Positions 42,607-50,755 of a stretch of 64,000 nt of DNA are shown here, in pieces. Numbering within the stretch: position 1 is the stretch's first letter; each line of letters starts with the position of its first letter. The stretch is from Kribbella pratensis. Lineage in GTDB: Bacteria > Actinomycetota > Actinomycetes > Propionibacteriales > Kribbellaceae. Where the stretch lies: NCBI RefSeq assembly GCF_004365355.1, contig NZ_SODP01000001.1, forward strand, positions 694,191-758,190, given 5' to 3'. A model generated the notes under the pieces. It was given only the letters and a program-made list of their open reading frames with translations, searched no databases and was not told the DNA's origin. The position numbers and the translations under genes were made by a program.

Positions 42607-43488
42607 ATGCTGAGGGTGGCTGGGCTCACCCGGCGGTTCGGTGATCATCTGGCGCTGGACGACGTGACCTTCGACGTCGTACCTGGACGGATGACCGGAT
42701 TCGTCGGGGCCAACGGTGCCGGTAAGACGACGACGATGCGGATCATCCTCGGCGTCCTGGCCGCGAACGCCGGCGAGGTGCTCTGGAACGGCGAACTGCT
42801 GACCCAGGAGGTACGGCGCGACGTCGGGTACATGCCCGAGGAACGCGGGCTGTACCCGAAGATGAAGATCCGCGACCAGTTGGTGTTCTTCGGCCGGCTG
42901 CACGGGCTCTCGCCGGACCGGGCTTCGGAACGGGCCGACAAGCTGCTCGAACGGCTGGGTCTCGCCGAGCGGGCGACCGACGCGCTGGAGACGCTGTCGC
43001 TGGGCAACCAGCAGCGGGTGCAGATCGCGGCCGCGCTGGTGCACGAGCCGATCGCGCTGGTGCTCGACGAGCCGTTCAGCGGCCTCGACCCGCTCGCGGT
43101 CGACGCGATGGTCGACCTGCTCCGCGAGGAGGTCACCTCCGAGGTGCCGGTGCTGTTCTCGAGTCATCAGCTCGACCTCGTCGAGCGGCTGTGCGACGAC
43201 CTCGTCGTGCTGTCCCGCGGCAAGGTGGTCGCCGCCGGTTCGGTCGCGGACCTGTCCGCCGGATCGACGTCGACGTACCGGCTCGTGGTCGACGGCGACG
43301 CGGGCTGGCTGCGTGACGTGCGAGGCATCGAAGTACGTGATGTGGCCGGCGGTACGGCGCTGTTCGACGTACTGGACGAGGCAGTCGAGCAGAAGATCCT
43401 TCAGGAGGCGCTCAGCCGTGGGCCGGTCCGCGAGTTCGGGCCGGCGCGGGTGGCGCTCAGCGACGTCTTCCGGGAGGCGACCCGATGA
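42607..43488 (+). CDS. ABC transporter ATP-binding protein, NatA-like
   Basis: The 293-residue ATPase has Walker A GANGAGKTT, Q-loop YMPEERGLYPKM (typical of the Na+/drug exporter branch), signature LSLGNQQRVQ, Walker B LVLDEPFSGLD and SSHQLDLVE. It carries a C-terminal domain of about 80 residues. The next gene, overlapping by ATGA, encodes its permease. It may export sodium, a drug or a peptide. The 115-bp gap from the response regulator contains a short hairpin (GGGTGA/TCACCC, 42493-42513), a weak terminator at most. Confidence 0.93.
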   Translation: MLRVAGLTRRFGDHLALDDVTFDVVPGRMTGFVGANGAGKTTTMRIILGVLAANAGEVLWNGELLTQEVRRDVGYMPEERGLYPKMKIRDQLVFFGRLHGLSPDRASERADKLLERLGLAERATDALETLSLGNQQRVQIAAALVHEPIALVLDEPFSGLDPLAVDAMVDLLREEVTSEVPVLFSSHQLDLVERLCDDLVVLSRGKVVAAGSVADLSAGSTSTYRLVVDGDAGWLRDVRGIEVRDVAGGTALFDVLDEAVEQKILQEALSRGPVREFGPARVALSDVFREATR

Positions 43489-44651
43489 ACGTGCTGGACA
43501 GGCCGTGGGCGCTGATCGCCGAGCGCGAGATCAGCACGAAGCTCCGGGACAAAACCTTCATCGGGTCGACCCTGGTGATGCTGTTCATCGTGATGGTCGC
43601 GGTGATCCTGCCGGCGATCCTCGCGGGCCGGGGCGGCGCGGACAAGATCGCGGTCATCGACGACGCAGGCGCGAAGGTGGTCCAGCAGGCGTCGACCACG
43701 CAGGGCGGCGACGGCTACGAGGTGGTGCGGGTGGCCGACAGGCCGGCTGCCGAGCAGCAGGTCACAGATGGTGACGTGAAGGCGGCGCTGCTGCCGGGCC
43801 CGGACGGGTACGTCGTCCTCGGCAAGGATCGCGTCGACGCGGGGATCGAGAGCGCGCTGCGCGAGGCGGCCGCGGCCGTCGGCATGGAGGCGAACGCCGC
43901 GAAGGCGGGCCTGACCCCGGAACAGCTGCACTCCGGTACGAAGGTCGACGTACAACTGCTGAAGCCCGGTCCGCTGCCGGACCTCGTCTCGCAGTTCGTC
44001 AACATCGGGCTCGCGCTGGTGTTCTACATGACCGCGCTCGGCTTCGGCATGATGATCGCGCAGAGCGTCGTCCAGGAGAAGGAGAGCCGGGTCGTCGAGA
44101 TCCTGGCCGCCGCGGTACCGATCCGGTCGCTGCTGTGGGGCAAGGTGCTCGGCAACACCGTCCTGGCGTTGTCGCAGATCGTCGTGATCGCGGCCGCCTC
44201 GCTGATCGGGCTGCTGGCCACTGATCAGGCCGACATCCTCGAGGTGGTCGCGCCGGTCGCCGGGTGGTTCGTGGTGTTCTTCGTGCTCGGCTTCGTGGCG
44301 CTGGCCGGGCTGTGGGCGGTTGCGGGTTCGCTGGCCACGCGGCAGGAGGACCTCGGGTCGACCACGCTGCCAGGGCAGATGATCCTGATGATCCCGTTCT
44401 TCTTCTCGGTGTTCGCGGGGTCGTCCGCCAAGACGGTGGCGTCCTTCGTCCCGATCGCGTCGTCGATGTCGATGCCGGGCCGGATGCTGACTGAGGACGT
44501 GCCGATCTGGCAGCCGCTGGTCGCGATCGCGCTGCTGCTCGGCGCGACCGTGCTGATCGTCCGGCTCGGCGCGCGGCTGTACGAGCGGACCTTGCTGCAG
44601 ACGGGCCGCCGGCTCGGTTACCGCGAGGCCCTCGCCCTCGAATCGAGGTAG
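43485..44651 (+). CDS. ABC-2 type permease, NatB-like
   Basis: The 388-residue membrane protein has one N-terminal helix (VMLFIVMVAVILPAILAG), an extracytoplasmic domain of about 140 residues, and five to six C-terminal helices with VVQEKESRVVEILAAAVPIRSLLWGKVLGN, the ABC-2 hallmark. It forms an exporter with the preceding ATPase. A long stem-loop follows its stop. Confidence 0.91.
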   Translation: MNVLDRPWALIAEREISTKLRDKTFIGSTLVMLFIVMVAVILPAILAGRGGADKIAVIDDAGAKVVQQASTTQGGDGYEVVRVADRPAAEQQVTDGDVKAALLPGPDGYVVLGKDRVDAGIESALREAAAAVGMEANAAKAGLTPEQLHSGTKVDVQLLKPGPLPDLVSQFVNIGLALVFYMTALGFGMMIAQSVVQEKESRVVEILAAAVPIRSLLWGKVLGNTVLALSQIVVIAAASLIGLLATDQADILEVVAPVAGWFVVFFVLGFVALAGLWAVAGSLATRQEDLGSTTLPGQMILMIPFFFSVFAGSSAKTVASFVPIASSMSMPGRMLTEDVPIWQPLVAIALLLGATVLIVRLGARLYERTLLQTGRRLGYREALALESR

Positions 44652-44657
44652 CACATC

Positions 44658-44701
44658 GTCACAGCCGGGTCCGGCGTTACAGCAACGGGCCCGGCTGTGA
44701 C
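44658..44701 (+). terminator. Hairpin terminator after the ABC exporter
   Basis: GTCACAGCCGGG (44658-44669) and CCCGGCTGTGAC (44690-44701) are a perfect 12-bp inverted repeat with a 20-nt loop, starting 7 bp after the permease stop. No T-run follows. Since the LysR gene starts 60 bp later, a regulatory role cannot be excluded. Confidence 0.65.
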
Positions 44702-44746
44702 AGAACCGCAATGTAGGGTGCCTGTGTGCTGTGCCCACACCTGGAC

Positions 44747-44752
44747 TACGGT
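44747..44752 (+). promoter_or_regulatory. -10 hexamer for leaderless LysR gene
   Basis: TACGGT lies 8 nt before the ATG at 44761 without a ribosome site. Confidence 0.4.
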
Positions 44753-44760
44753 CTCAACGC

Positions 44761-45729
44761 ATGAACGTCGAGCTGCGCCACCTGCGGGTGGTGGTCCTGG
44801 TGGCAGAAGCGGGGTCCGTCGGACGGGCCGCCCGCTGGCTCAAGGTCAGCCAGCCGAGCCTGACGGCGCAGCTGAAGCGGATCGAGGCGGCTTTCGGCGG
44901 CGAGCTGTTCTCGCGCTCCCGCACCGGGGTCACGCCGACGCCGCTCGGCCGGTACGCCGTGGATCGCGCGCGAGCGATCCTGGTCGACGTCGACCACCTT
45001 TCCGCGACGGTGTCCGCGATGACGGCGGTCGAGTCGTCCGCCGTACGGCTCGGTGGATTCCCGACCGCGCCGATGTCCGGGATCGCATCCCGGCTGCGCT
45101 CGCACGGCGAGATCGAGCAGGTCAGCATCGAGGTCGAGTGGTCCACCAGTGTGCTGCTGCAGCAACTGGAGAGCGGGCGGCTGGATTTCGCGCTGCTCCG
45201 TGAGTTCCCCGGGTTCGAGCTGCGACTGCCGACGGGGGTCGAGTCCACCACGGTCGTCGAGTCGGAGTCGGCGTACGTCGCTCTCTCGGCCGATCACCCG
45301 GTGGCCGAGTCGACCCGCACGCGTGGCGAGGTCGACCTGGCGTCGCTGGCCGATGAGGAATGGATCGGGGAGCCGCCGGACGACAGCGGGTTCCATGTGC
45401 TGTTCCGCGCAGCGTGCGAGGCGGCCGGCTTCCAGCCGAAGGTCGAGCATCATTCGGTGGACACGTCGGTCCTGATGGGCTTCGTGACGAGCGGGCAGGG
45501 CGTCGCGCTGATCTCGCCGACGTCGTACCGGATGTTGTCGTCGGACGTCACGACGCGCACGCTGGTGGGCGATCCGATCCACCGGAAGCTGGTGCTCGCG
45601 TGGAGCACGGACTCACCGCGCGCCCAGATGGCCGCCGACGTCCTCGGCATGGCCAGCGCCGCCTACGACGAGGCGATCACCGAGCACGCCCGCCGAGGCG
45701 CGCACCAGCAACGCATGCACGTCGCCTGA
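44761..45729 (+). CDS. LysR family transcriptional regulator
   Basis: The 322-residue protein has the LysR winged helix at residues 1-60 (LRHLRVVVLVAEAGSVGRAARWLKVSQPSLTAQLKRIE) and a periplasmic-binding-like effector domain (about 90-295). The start at 44761 is supported by the TACGGT hexamer 8 nt upstream and by the family's usual N-terminus. The target is not obvious: the neighbours are an ABC exporter on the same strand and a convergent membrane protein gene 3 bp away. Confidence 0.92.
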   Translation: MNVELRHLRVVVLVAEAGSVGRAARWLKVSQPSLTAQLKRIEAAFGGELFSRSRTGVTPTPLGRYAVDRARAILVDVDHLSATVSAMTAVESSAVRLGGFPTAPMSGIASRLRSHGEIEQVSIEVEWSTSVLLQQLESGRLDFALLREFPGFELRLPTGVESTTVVESESAYVALSADHPVAESTRTRGEVDLASLADEEWIGEPPDDSGFHVLFRAACEAAGFQPKVEHHSVDTSVLMGFVTSGQGVALISPTSYRMLSSDVTTRTLVGDPIHRKLVLAWSTDSPRAQMAADVLGMASAAYDEAITEHARRGAHQQRMHVA

Positions 45730-45732
45730 GCG

Positions 45733-47142
45733 TCAAGCAGGCTTGACGACCGGATTCTCGAACGCCAGGTGAAACTCCCCGGTGTCCTCGGGGTTCTCCA
45801 TCCTCTCCCTGTACTGCGAACCCACCTGCTCCATGGGAGCCACGGTCGTCTCCGCCGCCTTCGGCTGCTCAACTGCCTTGGGCTGCTCGACCTGAGCCTG
45901 CGGCTCAGGCTGCTCAACCCGGGCCTGCGGCTTGGGCTGCTCAACGGCGGCTTGCGGCTTCGGCTGCTCTACCGGGGACTGCGGCTTGGGCTGCTCGACC
46001 GGCTTGGCCTCAGCTGCCTCGGCATCCTTGGCCGCCGGCGCGCTCGCCGCGGCGGTCTCGGGCTGAGCCGCCGGCACTGCCTGCGTCTTCTCGACGGGCA
46101 TCGCCTGCGTCTCGTCGACGGGCATGGCCTGCGTCTCGTCGACGGGCATGGCCTGCGTCTTCTCGACGGGGACTGGCTGCGTCTCCTGGACGGGCATTGC
46201 TTGCGTCTGCTCGACCGGCTTCGTCTGCGCGGCGGGCGGGGCCTCCTCGGCCTTGGCCTCCGGGGCCTTCGGCTCAGACTGCGGGACCGGCATGGCCTGC
46301 GTCTCGTCGGCCGGCTCGGGCTCGGTCGCCGGAGCCTCCTGCGCTACGAGCTCCCCGTGCTCTACAACTGGCTCCTGAGCCCGCGGTGCCTCGGCGGTGG
46401 CTGATTCGTCCTCTTGCGCGGGCGCGGCGACCGTCTCGTCACCCACGTAGTTGCCCTGAGCATCTGCCTCCGGGAACTGCCGCGTCTGCTCGAACTCGGC
46501 ACCGGCCGGGAACTGCCGCGTCTGCTCGTCCGCCTGATTGCGCGGCCGGACCGGCTCGGGCTCGTCGAACAGGTCGTCGTACCGCGTGTGGCTCTCGTAC
46601 CCGGCCGGCTCCGCATAGGTGCCCCCGGCAACCGGGTACACCGCCGCGACGTCCGCCTCCTGCTGGGCCTGCACTGCCTCCTGCTCGCGCTGCAGCCGCT
46701 CCGCCTCGGCGCGCTCGCGCCGACGCCGCTGCACGCTGCGGACGATCAGCTGGATCGCGTACACCAGCGAGATGACCCCGAGAATCGGTACGACGCCGTT
46801 CAGCGTGTACTGCTTCGACCCGGCGATCATCCCGGTGGTGACGCCGGGAACGTCGTTCAGGAAGTTCGTGGTCCGGTTCGGGATCCACAGCCAGCAGTAG
46901 ACCAGCGTGCCGAAGGCCACGAACGCCCCGAGCGCGCCGGCGCCGGAGAAGTACGACACCACGGCCCAGAAGACCAGCGCGCCGATGCCGAAGGCAAGCG
47001 CCAGCTCCTTCGCGTTCAGCTCGATACCACCCGGCGCCGAGAGCACTCCGAAAACGGCCGGTCCGGCCAGAGCAACGGCTACGCCGAGCAAGAACCCAAG
47101 AAATTTGGCCACAAACCCAAGGTAGCGACGATCGGCCGTCAC
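45733..47142 (-). CDS. Membrane protein with long repeat-rich acidic cytoplasmic tail
   Basis: I do not recognise a named family. The 469-residue protein has about four membrane helices (residues 10-130), then a basic juxtamembrane stretch (RSVQRRRRERAEAERLQ). A 320-residue low-complexity tail rich in Glu, Pro, Ala and Gln follows. The tail holds two near-identical TRQFP motifs, six copies of a TQxxPV-type octad (DETQAMPV and variants) and five copies of VEQPKPQ. The threonines sit in acidic TQ contexts and could be kinase or FHA-domain targets; that is speculative. The GTG start faces the divergent sulfatase gene. Confidence 0.75.
   Translation of the reverse strand: MTADRRYLGFVAKFLGFLLGVAVALAGPAVFGVLSAPGGIELNAKELALAFGIGALVFWAVVSYFSGAGALGAFVAFGTLVYCWLWIPNRTTNFLNDVPGVTTGMIAGSKQYTLNGVVPILGVISLVYAIQLIVRSVQRRRRERAEAERLQREQEAVQAQQEADVAAVYPVAGGTYAEPAGYESHTRYDDLFDEPEPVRPRNQADEQTRQFPAGAEFEQTRQFPEADAQGNYVGDETVAAPAQEDESATAEAPRAQEPVVEHGELVAQEAPATEPEPADETQAMPVPQSEPKAPEAKAEEAPPAAQTKPVEQTQAMPVQETQPVPVEKTQAMPVDETQAMPVDETQAMPVEKTQAVPAAQPETAAASAPAAKDAEAAEAKPVEQPKPQSPVEQPKPQAAVEQPKPQARVEQPEPQAQVEQPKAVEQPKAAETTVAPMEQVGSQYRERMENPEDTGEFHLAFENPVVKPA
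46081..46200 (-). repeat. Five tandem 24-bp coding repeats (TQAMPV octads)
   Basis: Units start at 46081, 46105, 46129, 46153 and 46177; the second and third are identical. Each encodes eight residues of the form V-[DE]-[EK]-T-Q-[AP]-[MV]-P on the minus strand. A diverged partial unit follows from 46201. A second repeat family of about 30 bp (VEQPKPQ units) occupies roughly 45869-46010 in the same gene. Confidence 0.9.
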
Positions 47143-47209
47143 GCCGTGCAGACACTTCGGTACGCCATACCAGACACATCTGCCCCAAGCGCACCGGCAA
47201 TCGTTTGCC

Positions 47210-47215
47210 TAGGCT
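47210..47215 (+). promoter_or_regulatory. -10 hexamer for leaderless sulfatase gene
   Basis: TAGGCT lies 6 nt before the GTG at 47222; no ribosome site is present. The same hexamer precedes the RDD gene. Confidence 0.45.
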
Positions 47216-47221
47216 GTTCCC

Positions 47222-48535
47222 GTGGACCGTCCTCCGAACATCCTCGTAGTCCTGTCCGACGAGCACACCGCCGCGGCAGCCGGCTGGGCCGGTCATCCGC
47301 ACGTCCGAACGCCGCATCTGGACCGCCTGGCCGCACAGGGCGTTTCGTTCGACCGCGCGTACACGAACAGCCCGATGTGCGTCCCGTCGAGGCTCTCGCT
47401 GATGTCTGGACGGTACGTGCACCAGATCGGGGCCTGGGACAACGGCGTGATCCCCGGCCCGACGTACCGCACCTGGGGTCACCATCTGCGCGAGGCCGGT
47501 TACACCTCGGTCATCGCCGGTCGCACGCACTTCAACGGCCCGGACCGCCTGCTGGGCTTTGACAAGCGCCTCACGGACGACCTGGACTTCTGGCTCGACC
47601 ACAGTGGCCGCCCACCCCGTCGTACGCCGGACTGGCGGCGCCCGTCCAACTCACACGTCACCGAACAAGGCGCTGGCGACCACATCCACACGCAGCACGA
47701 CATAGCCGCAACCGACGCAGCAGTGGACTTCCTGCGTGCTCCCGGCGAAGATCCGTTCCTGCTGTACGTCGGCTACATGCACCCGCATTTCCCGTTGGTC
47801 GCCCCACCGGAATTCCGCGCGCTGTACGACCCCGCCGACGTCGAACTGCCCTCTGTTGCGGACCAGCAGCACCCGGTGATCTCGTTGCTACGCCACGGCT
47901 TCCGCAACGACGAACCTCTGACAGAGGAGCAGATCCGGGAGGCGACGGTCTGCTACTGGGCCCTGGTCAGTCACCTCGACCATCAGATCGGCCGATTGCT
48001 CAACGCGGTCCCCGACGACACAGTGGTGATCTACACCAGCGACCACGGTGAAATGGCCGGCCAACACGGGATCTGGCAGAAACAGTGCTTCTACGAGCCT
48101 GCCGTACGCATCCCTCTCCTGCTCCGGCACCCAGCCATCGCGCGCGGCCGCACCGATGCCCACGTGAGCCTCGTCGACCTCCTGCCAACCCTCAGGGACA
48201 TTGCCGGGCTGGAATCCGATCCTGCGCTGCCAGGCCATTCGTTGCTCGACCCAATGGATCGGCCAGTGCTCTCGGAGTACCACGCCCAAGGCATGCTCGA
48301 CGGCGGCTTCATGCTCAAGTCCGGCCCCTGGAAGTACTGCTACTACGGGCCCACCAACGCGCCGCAGGTCTTCAACCTCGACGACGACCCACTCGAGCAG
48401 AACGACCTCTCCGCCGACACAGCTCTGGTACGACGCCTGGACGCCGAGCTACGACTGCTACTGGACCCAGACGCGACCGACGAACGAGCGAAGTCCGACC
48501 AGGCCGCCCGCATGGCTGTCTCCACGAGAGGTTGA
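47222..48535 (+). CDS. Type I sulfatase
   Basis: The 437-residue hydrolase has the formylglycine site C53 in CVPSRLSLMSGRY, metal ligands in LVVLSDEH near the N-terminus, and YTSDHGEMAGQHG with the second metal pair. It lacks a signal peptide, so it acts in the cytoplasm or on imported sulfated compounds. C53 must be converted to formylglycine by FGE, which is not encoded in the window. It is followed 4 bp later by a second sulfatase. Confidence 0.92.
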   Translation: MDRPPNILVVLSDEHTAAAAGWAGHPHVRTPHLDRLAAQGVSFDRAYTNSPMCVPSRLSLMSGRYVHQIGAWDNGVIPGPTYRTWGHHLREAGYTSVIAGRTHFNGPDRLLGFDKRLTDDLDFWLDHSGRPPRRTPDWRRPSNSHVTEQGAGDHIHTQHDIAATDAAVDFLRAPGEDPFLLYVGYMHPHFPLVAPPEFRALYDPADVELPSVADQQHPVISLLRHGFRNDEPLTEEQIREATVCYWALVSHLDHQIGRLLNAVPDDTVVIYTSDHGEMAGQHGIWQKQCFYEPAVRIPLLLRHPAIARGRTDAHVSLVDLLPTLRDIAGLESDPALPGHSLLDPMDRPVLSEYHAQGMLDGGFMLKSGPWKYCYYGPTNAPQVFNLDDDPLEQNDLSADTALVRRLDAELRLLLDPDATDERAKSDQAARMAVSTRG

Positions 48536-48539
48536 GCCC

Positions 48540-49919
48540 TTGTCTGCCCCAAAGTCTGCTCCGAACATTCTGCTGATCGTTTCCGACGACCACGGGTACG
48601 CCGACCGCGGCAGCCTCGGACTGCACCCCGACGTACACACTCCGTCCCTCGACCGCCTCGCCTCCGAGGGCGTGACCTGCACCGATGCGTACGTGACAGC
48701 GCCGATCTGCAGCCCGTCCCGCGCCGCGATCATCTCTGGGCTGTACCAGCAGCGGTGGGGCGGCCAATGGTTCGACTCGGCCTCTTTCCCGCCGGACGAC
48801 GTACCGAGCCTGGCGGAGATCCTGCAGAACCAGGGCTATCGCACCGGGTACTTCGGCAAGGTGCACTACGGCAAGGAGGACGTGGGGGACAGGGGCTGCC
48901 CACCACACCACGGCTTCGAGGAAACCCTCTATGGCTTGGCCGGCCAGTCCTCGGGGCGCCTGAACTACCTGCACCACTCAGAGGACGCAATGGCGTCGTA
49001 CGGACAGCCGGCGGCGCACCACATGGCTGTGCAACCGTTGCTGTCGGGCGACACCCCGGTCGAACACGAGGGCTTCCTCACAGCCGAGTTCGGCCGACGA
49101 GCAGCCGATTTCATGAGTACTGCGGACGAGCGCCCGTACTTCTGCATGGTCGCGTTCAACGCAGTGCACAACTTCTGCTGGCAACTGCCGGACTCCGAGC
49201 TGGAGGCACGCGGCCTACCGCCGTTCCGCGACTGGTCGCCGGACACCGACGGGTCCTTCATGGAGTGGTACGACGACGTGATCGTGCCGAACCTCCCGCA
49301 CGGCCGCGAGTACTACCTCGCCCAGCTGGAGCTGATGGATGCGGAAATCGGACGCCTGCTCGACGTGGCTGACGAGAACACCATCGTCGTCTACATCACC
49401 GACAACGGCGGCTCGACCTGCAACTTCGGCGACAACGCTCCACTCCGCGGCACGAAGTACACGCTCTGGGACGGCGGCATCCGCATCCCGATGATCTGGC
49501 GCTGGCCGGCTCAGCTGCCCGCGGGCCGCAGTACCGACGCACTGATCAGCAGCATGGACCTCGTCCCCACGCTGGCCCGCGCAGCCGGCGCGAGCGTCAC
49601 CCGAACGGACGGCCTGGACATCCTTCCGGCCCTGACCGGCACGTCATCCACAGCCCACGACACCCTCCATTGGGACTGTGGCTTCCAGTGGGCCGTCCGC
49701 TCGGGCTCCTGGAAGCTCAGCTGGGTCGCCGACGACACCAACACCCAGCAGCTGAAGTCCTACGAACACGCGCCCATGGGCAACGGCTGGTTCCTGACGG
49801 ACCTGTCCACCGACCTAGCCGAACAAGCCAACCAGTACGCCGGGCATCCGGACGTTGTCGCGCGCCTACACGACTTGCACACCGCTTGGCGCGCTGAGGT
49901 GGGCCTGCCCGCTAGCTGA
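48540..49919 (+). CDS. Type I sulfatase (second of a tandem pair)
   Basis: The 459-residue enzyme has LLIVSDDHGY metal ligands, the formylglycine cysteine C57 in CSPSRAAIISGLYQQR, and YITDNGGSTCNFGDNAPLRGTKYTLWDGGIRIPM as the distal metal and substrate loop. TTG at 48540 is taken as start because it aligns with the family N-terminus, follows a GAGAGG ribosome site and leaves 4 bp after the first sulfatase. The two are about as different as separate subfamilies, so they may remove different sulfates from one glycan. No signal peptide is seen. Confidence 0.9.
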   Translation: MSAPKSAPNILLIVSDDHGYADRGSLGLHPDVHTPSLDRLASEGVTCTDAYVTAPICSPSRAAIISGLYQQRWGGQWFDSASFPPDDVPSLAEILQNQGYRTGYFGKVHYGKEDVGDRGCPPHHGFEETLYGLAGQSSGRLNYLHHSEDAMASYGQPAAHHMAVQPLLSGDTPVEHEGFLTAEFGRRAADFMSTADERPYFCMVAFNAVHNFCWQLPDSELEARGLPPFRDWSPDTDGSFMEWYDDVIVPNLPHGREYYLAQLELMDAEIGRLLDVADENTIVVYITDNGGSTCNFGDNAPLRGTKYTLWDGGIRIPMIWRWPAQLPAGRSTDALISSMDLVPTLARAAGASVTRTDGLDILPALTGTSSTAHDTLHWDCGFQWAVRSGSWKLSWVADDTNTQQLKSYEHAPMGNGWFLTDLSTDLAEQANQYAGHPDVVARLHDLHTAWRAEVGLPAS

Positions 49920-49925
49920 GGCCTC

Positions 49926-50642
49926 TCAGACGGTCAGGCCGTACGTGATCGCCGTCGGACCCTCGTCCGCGTGCTCGATGTCGGGGCTGCGCTCGTACTC
50001 GTCCCAGGCGAGAAGTTCGTCAAGGTGCCGACGGACCGAATCCAGCACCTCGGTCACCGCCACCTCGCGGCCGAGCTCCTGCGACAGCGTGGTCACGTCC
50101 GCGTCCGAGATCCCGCACGGCACGATCCGGTCGAACCAGGCCAGATCGTTGTTGCAGTTCAGCGCGAACCCGTGCATCGTCACGCCCTGCGCGACCCGGA
50201 TCCCGATCGCCGCGATCTTCCGCTCCCGGCCGCGCTCGTCGGCCGCGACCCAGACACCGCTACGGCCCTTGACCCGCCCGGTCTTCACCCCGAAGTCCGC
50301 GCAGACTGCGATCAGCGCCTCCTCGAGCCGTCGGACGTAGTCCACGACGTACACATGTGAGGCGAGCTTCACGATCGGGTACCCCACCAGTTGGCCCGGT
50401 CCGTGCCAGGTGATCTTCCCGCCGCGGTCCACGTCGACGACCGGCGTCCCGTCGAACGGCCGTTCCTGCGGCTCGGTGCGCTTGCCGGCCGTGTACACCG
50501 GCGGGTGCTCGAGCAGGATCACCGTGTCCGACCCGGTGCCCTCGGCAACCTCCGCATGCAGCCGCCGCTGCTCCGCCCACGCAGTCTCGTAGTCCACCGC
50601 GTCGGCCCCGAAGCCCGCTTCCACGTATTTGATAACCCTCAC
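49926..50642 (-). CDS. lipB: Octanoyl-[ACP]:protein N-octanoyltransferase
   Basis: LipB transfers octanoate from acyl carrier protein to lipoyl domains, the step before LipA. The 238-residue protein has K142 (RKIAAIG) and C176 (VPCGISD), the same residue numbers as the catalytic pair of M. tuberculosis LipB, and [21 protein letters not shown] at 50642 has TACACT 7 nt upstream, suggesting a leaderless transcript. It is on the same strand as sucB and lpd, whose products need lipoate. Confidence 0.96.
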   Translation of the reverse strand: MRVIKYVEAGFGADAVDYETAWAEQRRLHAEVAEGTGSDTVILLEHPPVYTAGKRTEPQERPFDGTPVVDVDRGGKITWHGPGQLVGYPIVKLASHVYVVDYVRRLEEALIAVCADFGVKTGRVKGRSGVWVAADERGRERKIAAIGIRVAQGVTMHGFALNCNNDLAWFDRIVPCGISDADVTTLSQELGREVAVTEVLDSVRRHLDELLAWDEYERSPDIEHADEGPTAITYGLTV

Positions 50643-50649
50643 CCGATCG

Positions 50650-50655
50650 AGTGTA
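50650..50655 (-). promoter_or_regulatory. -10 hexamer for leaderless lipB
   Basis: On the minus strand TACACT (50655-50650) lies 7 nt before the GTG at 50642, with no ribosome site between. Confidence 0.45.
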
Positions 50656-50755
50656 AGCGCCTCCGCCCACGCCCTCGGTCGAGCCCCGGCATCACCCCCA
50701 CCTGCCTGTGGATAACTTCGACGGCGGGTGTCGCGATCGGTGCATCCTCTTGGTC

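Noticed and set aside
46081..46200. Regular 24-bp repeats considered as a CRISPR array
   Set aside because: The repeats are directly adjacent without unique spacers, stay in frame and encode protein; no cas genes are present.
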